DNA of 64,000 bases, taken from NCBI RefSeq assembly GCF_017368475.1, contig NZ_JAFNJE010000001.1, forward strand, positions 62,001 to 126,000. The letters are read 5' to 3'. Shown piece after piece: positions 25,427-33,177 of this stretch. Position numbers and translations under genes: made by a program. Numbering within the stretch: the first letter of the stretch is position 1; the number at the start of each line of letters is the position of its first letter. The stretch is from Alteromonas sp. 5E99-2. Lineage in GTDB: Bacteria > Pseudomonadota > Gammaproteobacteria > Enterobacterales > Alteromonadaceae. The notes under the pieces are model-generated. The model worked only from the letters and a program-made list of their open reading frames with translations. It was not told the origin of the DNA and did not search any database.

Positions 25427-26386
25427 TTAGCGAGCGCGCAGCGTATAAGGGGGAAGCTGCCCTTTGTTAACTTCAACTTCAAAACGTATGGCTTCGCTGT
25501 TATTTTCCACTGATATAATGGTGCTGTCGCCCCCTAATAACGAATAATAATCTTCGCTAATGGTGCGTAAACTAGGTTCAATGTTAATTGCCACGTTACG
25601 GGTAGTGAGCCAATTTGCCTGAGCTCGTTCTGATGCAATTTTAACCGCCGAATTGGGAAACAATAACGCCCATAAGGACAGAGGAATAGAGTTTAGACTT
25701 AAATTGCTGGTTCTGCGCACTGTGCAATAAGGCAAAAATGCGTCGATCAACGCAGGCTGATTACGCCACGCTAGTACCTTATTCAGTTCGCCGCAATGCT
25801 GAAATAAGTAATTAGTGGGGGCTGTTAGGCTATTTTTCGTGTACAAACTCGCCTCAGCTCCTGCTGGCCTGCGCCAATCATCTTCGTCAGCCCAATCGGC
25901 AACACCTTGTATTAATGCGCTTTGATTTGCATAGGAAACCGACTTTTGTTCTAACCACTTAGTTAGCCAATAAGGAAACGAACTGTTTAGTGGCAGTAAC
26001 CCCGCTGTGTTTTGTAATGAATATCCAAGTCCGTTGTCTTCTTTATACACAAAGCCGTCTTCGCGAAGTTCATCTCCCGTTGTGATATTAATAAAATCCC
26101 CATCACTAGATCTCAAGTTACCTTGTTCATTTGCCCCTGTGCTAATGCCCGCAAATGTGCGCCTGCCTGTTGCAACATAATAGAGTAGCTCTTGTGACTT
26201 ACCATGTACTTGGGCGATGTCTGCCGCTCTATCTTTTGCCGATTGTGCTAAGGCAATACGAGTTTCTAACAGACGTGCAGCACTGCTTACCAGCACAGTC
26301 AGTACAATGGCAATAACAAGAACTGCCAACAAAACTGCCCCTTTCTGTAGGCGTATAGAAGGCTTGTTTTTATGGCTCAAATTCAT
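25427..26386 (-). CDS. gspK: Type II secretion minor pseudopilin GspK-like
   Basis: This protein of about 319 residues is the large minor pseudopilin that caps the T2SS pseudopilus. The prepilin segment GAVLLAVLVIAIVLTV lacks Glu at +5, as expected for GspK. The family block GVADWADEDDWRRPAGAEASLY and the following APTN segment match. I choose the ATG at 26386 over an upstream TTG at 26410. The start overlaps the end of gspJ by 17 bp. It is the last gene of the minus-strand T2SS operon. Confidence 0.82.
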   Translation of the reverse strand: MNLSHKNKPSIRLQKGAVLLAVLVIAIVLTVLVSSAARLLETRIALAQSAKDRAADIAQVHGKSQELLYYVATGRRTFAGISTGANEQGNLRSSDGDFINITTGDELREDGFVYKEDNGLGYSLQNTAGLLPLNSSFPYWLTKWLEQKSVSYANQSALIQGVADWADEDDWRRPAGAEASLYTKNSLTAPTNYLFQHCGELNKVLAWRNQPALIDAFLPYCTVRRTSNLSLNSIPLSLWALLFPNSAVKIASERAQANWLTTRNVAINIEPSLRTISEDYYSLLGGDSTIISVENNSEAIRFEVEVNKGQLPPYTLRAR

Positions 26387-26966
26387 AAACTCCAAACACA
26401 GGTAGTTCAACGGGAATGTCAGCTTGTACTGGCCTTCCTACAACACCTGTAACAATAACCTGATTGCTATTCACTATGGCAATAGCCTTAGGCAATACCC
26501 CTGCATCACTGATTAATTCATTACTCCACTGACCATTAACTTGATATGAAAACAATAAAGGAAATTCACTTTCATAAATAACAAAAGCTTCATTGAGTAA
26601 TTGGTCTTCAAACACCAAAAGCCAACGAGATTTCTCTTGTTCTATGGTCCAACGAATCACCCTGGGTATTTGGTCGTCGGAATTTGGTGGTAAAAACGTG
26701 GTAAATTCTACTTCATTTTCGCTTCCCCAAATCATGACTTTTTCAGGATGCGAAAGTAACGCGCCTTTCACACTGTTGGCAAACCACTGCAAAGGCAGTT
26801 TTGCTTTGTCTATTGCCAGTTCTGAAGTGCTTAATTTAGAAAAGTTTTGCCATGTCGTTGTTAAGCCTTGGGAGAGCAACACAGATGTAGACGCCACAAT
26901 AACTAATACAACCAACATTTCGATTAATGAAAACCCTGCATTAGGCTTTATATTTTTTGCCATCAT
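26370..26966 (-). CDS. gspJ: Type II secretion minor pseudopilin GspJ-like
   Basis: This 198-residue prepilin-like protein has the class III signal NAGFSLIEMLVVLVIVA, with Glu at +5 and a hydrophobic helix to about residue 32. The remainder is a beta-rich periplasmic domain. Placement between gspI and gspK and length identify it as GspJ rather than another pilin. The start codon directly follows the gspI stop (TGA-ATG), implying coupled translation. Confidence 0.8.
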   Translation of the reverse strand: MMAKNIKPNAGFSLIEMLVVLVIVASTSVLLSQGLTTTWQNFSKLSTSELAIDKAKLPLQWFANSVKGALLSHPEKVMIWGSENEVEFTTFLPPNSDDQIPRVIRWTIEQEKSRWLLVFEDQLLNEAFVIYESEFPLLFSYQVNGQWSNELISDAGVLPKAIAIVNSNQVIVTGVVGRPVQADIPVELPVFGVYEFEP

Positions 26967-27440
26967 TCAGAAAACCGGTTTAAACGCATTAATGTCTATG
27001 TAGTTAGGGTCGGGCCAATAGCGCACAGATTGGGTTTCGATGGATGTAATTAACACACCATCTAAGAAGATATTGGCGTTAATATGAAACAGCCCAATGA
27101 TCCAAGCAGGTTGCCGCCGGTAACTGGCATCATCGCTTCGGCGTATAGTATTTGATTGCCATTCAATCACGTAGTCATCGATGGCCATTTCACCATTTTG
27201 CACTTGAGATAAATCTTCGAGTTCAATTCGGCTAATAAATTCGTTGACCGCAGCAGGTAAACCAACTGTAGAGCGAATACGTTCCGTAGACACCACAGCA
27301 GTACCAAACCAGCCCCAAACCGTGGTAAACACAATCGACAAAATCACCAAGGCCACTATGGCTTCAATCAAAGAGAAACCGCGATTAGTTTGGTAAAAGG
27401 GGCGATACACTACATAGTGGCGCATTAACCTGATACTCAT
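26967..27440 (-). CDS. gspI: Type II secretion minor pseudopilin GspI-like
   Basis: This protein of about 157 residues has a long basic leader (MSIRLMRHYVVYRPFYQTNR) followed by the cleavage motif GFSLIEAIVALVIL with Glu at +5. The ATG at 27440 is preceded by AAGGGG. A GTG further upstream would enlarge the leader. The gene overlaps gspH extensively (56 bp). The C-terminal domain has a short GspI-like Arg/Trp-rich pattern; position in the operon supports GspI. Confidence 0.78.
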   Translation of the reverse strand: MSIRLMRHYVVYRPFYQTNRGFSLIEAIVALVILSIVFTTVWGWFGTAVVSTERIRSTVGLPAAVNEFISRIELEDLSQVQNGEMAIDDYVIEWQSNTIRRSDDASYRRQPAWIIGLFHINANIFLDGVLITSIETQSVRYWPDPNYIDINAFKPVF

Positions 27441-27768
27441 ATTGCTGTGCCCCTTGCACAATAGATAGTTGCCCACCTAAACAAAAACCGTTGGCTAAAA
27501 CAACAATGGGGCGTGTTATTTGTAATTCTGCGTCTACCGACAGTGCGCTAGCACTATCAACAACAACTTTTTGATTTGTCAGTTGCGCTTTTAAAGGCAG
27601 TAACGCAAGCTGTTCAGCTAACTCTTTTCGTTGTATTGCAAAACGTCTTGACGACAAAGTGCTTTCCAGTGATGGCACAACTGCCCCTGTAATTAATCCC
27701 AGCAAGACTAGCACCACCAATAGCTCAATCATGGTGAAGCCTTTATGCTTATTAACTATTGGGCACAT
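27385..27768 (-). CDS. gspH: Type II secretion minor pseudopilin GspH-like
   Basis: This 127-residue prepilin has a short leader and GFTMIELLVVLVLLGLITG, with Glu at +5. The rest is a compact domain with two Cys near the C-terminal half (FCLGGQ and LCSVS), possibly a disulfide. It overlaps gspG by 17 bp and gspI by 56 bp, so translation is probably linked. GspH is the usual third pseudopilin in this position. Confidence 0.8.
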   Translation of the reverse strand: MCPIVNKHKGFTMIELLVVLVLLGLITGAVVPSLESTLSSRRFAIQRKELAEQLALLPLKAQLTNQKVVVDSASALSVDAELQITRPIVVLANGFCLGGQLSIVQGAQQYEYQVNAPLCSVSPLLPN

Positions 27769-28171
27769 AACCTATATCAGTGTTAAGTTCTTCACCACCT
27801 TCTGCTGAGTCTGCCCCAAAACTGTATAGATAAAACCCCTGCTGTGCACTGCCCTCTTTGCGATATTGATAAGGAAAATTCCAAGGGTCTAAAGGAATAT
27901 TCTCATCGAGATAAGGACCTGCCCAGTAATTTTCAGCGTTTGATGGCGCCACTTGTAAGTCATCTAACTTTTCGGGGTAGGTGCCTACATCAAGACGATA
28001 GGTTTGCAGTGCCAGCTTCAACATTTTTACTTGAGTTTCAGCGGTACGCACTTTTGAGCTATCGACTTTACCAAAAAACTGTGGCCCAACTAACCCAGCC
28101 AGTAGTCCTAAAATAACCAACACAACTAATAATTCAATCATGGTGAAGCCGCGTTCAACGTTTTTTTTCAT
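27752..28171 (-). CDS. gspG: Type II secretion major pseudopilin GspG
   Basis: This 139-residue major pseudopilin forms the shaft of the T2SS pseudopilus. The prepilin motif GFTMIELLVVLVILGLLAG is followed by the GspG hallmarks: ALQTYRLDVGTYP, DPWNFPYQY and the calcium-loop region FGADSAEGGEE-x-DI near the C-terminus. These features separate it from type IV pilins and MSHA pilins. It sits 15 bp downstream of gspF. Confidence 0.93.
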   Translation of the reverse strand: MKKNVERGFTMIELLVVLVILGLLAGLVGPQFFGKVDSSKVRTAETQVKMLKLALQTYRLDVGTYPEKLDDLQVAPSNAENYWAGPYLDENIPLDPWNFPYQYRKEGSAQQGFYLYSFGADSAEGGEELNTDIGYVPNS

Positions 28172-28186
28172 AACTTTCTCTTTCTT

Positions 28187-29377
28187 TTATATTGCAATAT
28201 CAGTGGAAGCGGTAATTGCCAACACAATACCTAAAATCATCACTCCAATTAACACACCCACAATTAAAATCGCTAATGGTTCCATTAAAGTTAATACTTG
28301 TTTCATTCTTCGCTTACAGGATTGATCGTGCAACCGGGCTACAGCCGTTAACATTTTAGCTAGTTGCCCCGTTTTATCTCCAACAGCAACTAAGTTTAGC
28401 GACGTAGAGGGCACTAACCTGGCCCGCGCAAGAGCATCTGAAAACGTCACCCCAGATTCAATATCAGAGATCATGTTCATTGCCCGTTGTCGTCTTTTAG
28501 TATAATCGCACGAAGACGCAGCCAATGTTAAGGCATTAATCAAACTAACTTTCGTTGACAACATTGCGGCGCTGAGCGATGACCACTTTGCAGCATCTTG
28601 TTCTTCTAGCCAAGGGCCAATGACCGGCGCTTGAATTAACATATCCATACTGATTCTTTTTACCGTTTTATTGGAAAACACCGCAACTAAAACAAGAATA
28701 ACTCCGCCAATAGTACCGAATATCAACCATGGCGAGTCATTTGCCATTTTTCCTGCACTCAACACCCAATAAGCCAAAAGGGGTAAGGGTTTATCATCAT
28801 TTAACAAGTGACTAAATTTAGGTACCACCGCGAAGAAAATAATTAACATTGCCGCAATACCCGAACCAATAAGTACCATTGGGTAGGTAAGTGCACTTTT
28901 TACATCATTTTTTACCGCTTGATCGTAACTCATTTGCTCTGAGGCACTCAATAAAGCTTCGGCTAAGTTCCCCCCTAATTCGCCGGCCTTAACAAGTTGA
29001 GCTACGTAATCTGGAAAAGGTAAGGATGACTTCGAAATCGCATCAAAGAAGCTCCCCCCCCCTTCAATATGTAAAGCAATATTAGAAAATCCTTTAGACA
29101 GCTCAATATGTTCTTTATTTTGTGCAAGTGCTCTTATTGCATCAATTAACACCACACCAGAACTGGATAATGTAGATAACTCTTGTAACGGCAAAACAAG
29201 ATCGTCTTTTTTAACTCTACGCCCTTTTTTCTTGCTGTTGTCTAAAGTAGTTAAACTAAAAACATCTATTTTTTGTTCACCAAGCAAACGCACCGCTTCT
29301 TGTTCGGTCAACGCTTCTATATCGCCTTCTACCCTTTGGTTAGAGGCTTTATCTACGCCACTGTAATGAAATTTCAT
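28187..29377 (-). CDS. gspF: Type II secretion inner-membrane platform protein GspF
   Basis: This 396-residue protein has the two-copy T2SSF domain: N-terminal VDKASNQRVEGDIEALT followed by cytoplasmic helices, membrane segments near 165-190 and 215-235, and a final one near 365-388. The LSASEQMSYDQAVKNDVKSALTYP segment, first domain, is family-typical. It anchors the GspE ATPase. The start overlaps the gspE stop by 4 bases. Confidence 0.93.
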   Translation of the reverse strand: MKFHYSGVDKASNQRVEGDIEALTEQEAVRLLGEQKIDVFSLTTLDNSKKKGRRVKKDDLVLPLQELSTLSSSGVVLIDAIRALAQNKEHIELSKGFSNIALHIEGGGSFFDAISKSSLPFPDYVAQLVKAGELGGNLAEALLSASEQMSYDQAVKNDVKSALTYPMVLIGSGIAAMLIIFFAVVPKFSHLLNDDKPLPLLAYWVLSAGKMANDSPWLIFGTIGGVILVLVAVFSNKTVKRISMDMLIQAPVIGPWLEEQDAAKWSSLSAAMLSTKVSLINALTLAASSCDYTKRRQRAMNMISDIESGVTFSDALARARLVPSTSLNLVAVGDKTGQLAKMLTAVARLHDQSCKRRMKQVLTLMEPLAILIVGVLIGVMILGIVLAITASTDIAI

Positions 29378-31059
29378 GATTCGTCATTTTCGATGTTACA
29401 TACCCGAAGCACTTCCTCAACACTGGTTATGCCTCTTGATGCTTTCAGTAATCCGTCATCCAGTAACGAGCGTGCTCCCCCGTCTCGAGCAACTTGTCGA
29501 ATGTCTGCCACTGGTGCTTTTGATGAAATTAATTCTCGTAGTTCTGCCGTCATAGTTATCAGTTCATAAACACCTATCCGTCCTTTATACCCACGGCCGT
29601 GGCACTCACTACAGCCCACGGGTTTTCTCCAATTTCCATTTTCCATTGCAGTAATAAACCCAGGAGCTTCCGTTGGCTCACTGCAACTAGAACAGAGTTT
29701 TCGCACCAAACGCTGTGCTTGAACACCTTGAATAGTAGCAGCCACTAAATAGGGCTCGACACCGATATCCGATAAGCGCGGGAAAACAGAACATGCATCG
29801 TTAGTGTGTAAGGTAGATAATACTAAATGGCCCGTAAGAGACGATTGCACCGCTATATCAGCGGTTTCTTTATCTCGTATTTCCCCAACCATAATAATAT
29901 CGGGGTCTTGGCGAAGAAAGGTGCGCAAAGCCTTGGCAAAGGTATAGCCTATGTCTGGCCTTGCTTGTACCTGAGTAATACCGTCAAGTTGATATTCGAC
30001 TGGGTCTTCCACTGTCAGAATTTTTTCGTTTCCAGTTTTAAGGTCGGCAAGCAAGCCGTATAAGGTGGTTGATTTACCCGACCCCGTAGGACCCGTCACT
30101 AATACAATACCGTTGCTCAATTGCCCCCAATTGCGAATGGTATTTAAATGGTCATCTTCAAACCCTAGCGATTGCAAACTTAATTCGTCTCGCTGTTTTG
30201 GCAGCAAACGCATAACAATAGATTCACCATGTACATCAGGGGCAGTTGAGAGTCGCACGTCAAAGTCACGGTTATTGGCTCTGGTGCTAAAACGGCCATC
30301 TTGTGGAAGGCGCCGTTCAGCAATATCCAGTTGCGATAGCAATTTCAAACGAGATGCAATAGCTGGGAAGCGAGTCATAGGTTGCTGCATGAATTCCAGC
30401 ATTTTACCATCGACGCGAAAACGCACTTTCATACTTTTCGCACCCGCTTCTATATGAATATCAGACGACTCAGCTAAAATAGCCCTTTCTATAATACTGT
30501 TGACTAAATTTACCACTGGCGCTTCTTCTGCTAACGCGGCTAAGTCAGTATTTTTTTGACCAAAAAGTTCCGAAACCGCCCTTTCTCTGGACAAATCATC
30601 TGAAACTGACGCCATCATGGCTGGAGTTAATAAAAGCTGTTGTATTTTTTGTTCTGGAGGGAGCAATGTTTGAATAAGAGATACGAGAGATTCCTCAACA
30701 GGCCAACCACAGAATAAAGCTATTTCTGTTGATTTTTTTAACGGGAAAATGGCATGTTCAATACACCAATCTATATTCAACTCGAATTCAGACACTGTAG
30801 ACATAACATCTGCTGATAATGGGCATTCGGTCACATTTTGTATCAGAGGCCATTTCATGACCGAAGAAATGCCATGATACAAGGTGTCTTCGCCACATAA
30901 ACCGAGCCTAGTAACCGCTGATGTTAACGAGCATTGCAACTCTTTTGCCGTTTGCTGTACCAGCTCTAGGTTATTTGCTTCAATTGCGCCAGAGGCAATA
31001 AGGTGGTTTACAATCACCATTTCGTCGTGTTCTAGATTTATAAGCTTGGTGTTATTCAA
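29374..31059 (-). CDS. gspE: Type II secretion ATPase GspE
   Basis: The 561-residue hexameric ATPase drives pseudopilus assembly. It has the N-terminal T2SSE domain, then the core: Walker A GPTGSGKSTTLY (about 324-335), the Asp box DPVEYQLDG, Walker B MVGEIRDKETA and the His box TGHLVLSTLHTND. The zinc-binding C-terminal insert (CSSC... CSEC) is present. It is the first gene of the minus-strand operon, with 112 bp separating it from the divergent gspL. Confidence 0.95.
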   Translation of the reverse strand: MNNTKLINLEHDEMVIVNHLIASGAIEANNLELVQQTAKELQCSLTSAVTRLGLCGEDTLYHGISSVMKWPLIQNVTECPLSADVMSTVSEFELNIDWCIEHAIFPLKKSTEIALFCGWPVEESLVSLIQTLLPPEQKIQQLLLTPAMMASVSDDLSRERAVSELFGQKNTDLAALAEEAPVVNLVNSIIERAILAESSDIHIEAGAKSMKVRFRVDGKMLEFMQQPMTRFPAIASRLKLLSQLDIAERRLPQDGRFSTRANNRDFDVRLSTAPDVHGESIVMRLLPKQRDELSLQSLGFEDDHLNTIRNWGQLSNGIVLVTGPTGSGKSTTLYGLLADLKTGNEKILTVEDPVEYQLDGITQVQARPDIGYTFAKALRTFLRQDPDIIMVGEIRDKETADIAVQSSLTGHLVLSTLHTNDACSVFPRLSDIGVEPYLVAATIQGVQAQRLVRKLCSSCSEPTEAPGFITAMENGNWRKPVGCSECHGRGYKGRIGVYELITMTAELRELISSKAPVADIRQVARDGGARSLLDDGLLKASRGITSVEEVLRVCNIENDES

Positions 31060-31171
31060 AATTTACTCAAATTTCATTTCTTTAAATCAACAATAAAAAG
31101 AAGACTTTAACCTAAAGCCTGTAATCGGGTATATTACACTATACAGTTTTAGAATAAGAAGCGATTTTAAC

Positions 31172-32104
31172 TTGAGTACCCTAAGTCGAACCCCAATTTC
31201 GGCATTTTTCACGCGTATTTTACTTTTTATTGACGCTGCATTTTGGCCAAATGATCATAAAGCAGATTCAAGCACCTATACGTTTTTTCAATATAAAGGC
31301 TTTCCAGCAGAGTTAAAACGCTCTGAGGTTAACCATTGGGCTGCATTGCAGGCTAAATTGCTTAATCCGTTTAAATCTTCTCATTCTTATTTTTTTATTA
31401 GTACCCATGGCGTACATATTTGGTTTAGTAAAACTGAAATAAACGGCATTCCCGAAACTGCGTTACAAAACACATTAAAAGATGGCACGCATTTGCTTAA
31501 AGGCGAGCAATTTTTATATAAACAACAGTGGCAAGATGGCGTTATGACATCCTGCATTGTAACGCCAATGGAACACGACAGCTCTTCAACAGCGCATATT
31601 GATATTTCAAACCTACATTGGGCAACGCGTAGAAAAATAGACAAGGTCATCGCTTCACCTTTTTCTTGGGCCTGTGTTGTCGCATTTTTATTTTCAATGG
31701 TTTTAACTTGGGTATTAATTAGCAGTGTGTCTTATGGCGTTCAACGAAGCAGTTTAGAGAACAAAATCAATAACGCCTCTTCAGCATTAAATTCAAAGCT
31801 AAATCAAGAAAGCCAAGTTAGAGCGACTATACAAGCATTGACGGCCTTACCAGCATGGCGCAAAGAGTATGGTTCCTTTCCCGAAGCCTATGGCATTGTG
31901 GCAAGTAGCCTGCTAAAAAATGGTTCTTTTTCACCTAATAACATTCGCTGGCAAAACGCCGTTTTCGAGTTAGAGTTTCAGTCTGACGATATGAATTTAC
32001 CCGATTTAGTGTCGTCATTGGAATCTAGTGATGAAGTAGAAAACGTCAATGTACGTCCTCACAACAATGAAAACACATGGGTGTTGGAGGTCACATTAAA
32101 ATGA
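31172..32104 (+). CDS. gspL: Type II secretion protein GspL-like (PilN-like)
   Basis: This 310-residue protein starts with TTG and has an AGAAG sequence upstream. It has a cytoplasmic N-terminal part, one membrane helix (about 166-190, ACVVAFLFSMVLTWVLIS), then a periplasmic coiled coil and a C-terminal ferredoxin-like segment (FPEAYGIVASSLL, then ELEFQSDDMNLPDLVSSLE). This is the GspL/PilN-type layout; it is shorter than classical GspL (about 400), so the actin-like N-terminal domain is reduced. It begins the plus-strand operon with gspM, gspC and gspD. Confidence 0.72.
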   Translation: MSTLSRTPISAFFTRILLFIDAAFWPNDHKADSSTYTFFQYKGFPAELKRSEVNHWAALQAKLLNPFKSSHSYFFISTHGVHIWFSKTEINGIPETALQNTLKDGTHLLKGEQFLYKQQWQDGVMTSCIVTPMEHDSSSTAHIDISNLHWATRRKIDKVIASPFSWACVVAFLFSMVLTWVLISSVSYGVQRSSLENKINNASSALNSKLNQESQVRATIQALTALPAWRKEYGSFPEAYGIVASSLLKNGSFSPNNIRWQNAVFELEFQSDDMNLPDLVSSLESSDEVENVNVRPHNNENTWVLEVTLK

Positions 32105-32682
32105 GTACCTTATCAAAAATAACCTCGTCGTCGTCATTTAAAGAACTCCAAGCCAATGTGCGTTTACAATGGTTGATACTAGCTGTGTTTAGTATTTTAT
32201 TGTTATCACTTTCCGACACATTATTGTCGCCTCTTGCGGAAAAAAAAGCAGAAGTGCAACAACAACACTCGTATCTAAACAGGTTGTCTAATTTAGAAGA
32301 AACCAATATTGATGAGAAGAATATTGATAAAATCAATGACAGCCTAAGTAAACAATTAAAACACTACAGTACAGCATCCTCGTTAAGCAACGCAGAAGCA
32401 AGGGCTTTAGAAAGTGTTGAACGAGCATTAAGGAAATCAATACAGCGTATTAGACTGAACTTAATTGGTAGCGAAGCTATCAATATGGGTAACCAGACGT
32501 TCTGGAATGTAAGAATAGATGTTAGCGGAAAGATTAAAAACCAAGAGGTTATCTCTTTTTTAAATAAAATTGATTATAAAAAGCAAGATTGGCGCATATC
32601 TTCTGTGCAATATTCACCGAAATCTACAGGCTCGTTGAGTATAGTCATAGACGTATTATATATGGAGTCTAAAGATGAATAA
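32101..32682 (+). CDS. gspM: Type II secretion protein GspM-like (PilO-like)
   Basis: This protein of about 193 residues overlaps the gspL stop by 4 bases (ATGA), and GGAGG lies 10 nt upstream. One membrane helix (about 23-40) is followed by a coiled coil and a ferredoxin-like domain, as in GspM/PilO. The next gene overlaps its end by 8 bases. The family is poorly conserved, so the call rests on size, topology and position between gspL and gspC. Confidence 0.7.
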   Translation: MSTLSKITSSSSFKELQANVRLQWLILAVFSILLLSLSDTLLSPLAEKKAEVQQQHSYLNRLSNLEETNIDEKNIDKINDSLSKQLKHYSTASSLSNAEARALESVERALRKSIQRIRLNLIGSEAINMGNQTFWNVRIDVSGKIKNQEVISFLNKIDYKKQDWRISSVQYSPKSTGSLSIVIDVLYMESKDE

Positions 32683-33127
32683 GCGCCTTATTGCAGGTTG
32701 TGTAGTCATTTTTCTTATTGTTATTAGCACTTCTTTTGTTTCATCTTTATTAGGGCGAGGCCAAGGTAATGCAGCAGAAAATACAATTATTTTTCCTGAC
32801 GGTACTCAAAATCAGTATTTTGATTGGGTGAGCGTTTTATCAAAAATGCCAATTTACCAGACTGAGAAAGAGAAAGAGAATGAAAAATCACAACAAAAAA
32901 CGGAAAAAATAATTTCTTTGGCAGACGCAAAATTAGTTGCAATAGTAAGCGATCCCCCTAAAACGGCAATGCTATTGACACCGGACAGTAAAGAATTGTC
33001 TCCTGTAGCCATTGAAATAGGTGGAAGTTGGCTAGACAACTGGACGCTAAAAACGATTAATACTGATCATATTGTGTGGCAAAATTCGGTTTCCGATGAA
33101 ACCCAAACACAATATTTATACGAATAA
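32675..33127 (+). CDS. gspC: Type II secretion GspC-like (PilP-like) linker protein
   Basis: This 150-residue protein has an N-terminal membrane helix (about 7-26), a charged Lys/Glu linker and a small homology-region domain: LVAIVSDPPKTAMLL, then IGGSWLDNWTLKTINTDHIVW. This matches the HR domain of GspC or PilP that contacts the secretin. No PDZ domain follows, unlike full-length GspC. It lies directly before gspD. Confidence 0.72.
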   Translation: MNKRLIAGCVVIFLIVISTSFVSSLLGRGQGNAAENTIIFPDGTQNQYFDWVSVLSKMPIYQTEKEKENEKSQQKTEKIISLADAKLVAIVSDPPKTAMLLTPDSKELSPVAIEIGGSWLDNWTLKTINTDHIVWQNSVSDETQTQYLYE

Positions 33128-33177
33128 CTAATGGGATCAAAAGTGAAGCTGCGCTTTACAGTTGGACAAGTAAACTT

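Noticed and set aside
28187-31059. Long antisense frames opposite gspE and gspF
   Set aside because: They lie wholly within well-supported genes and show no family pattern.
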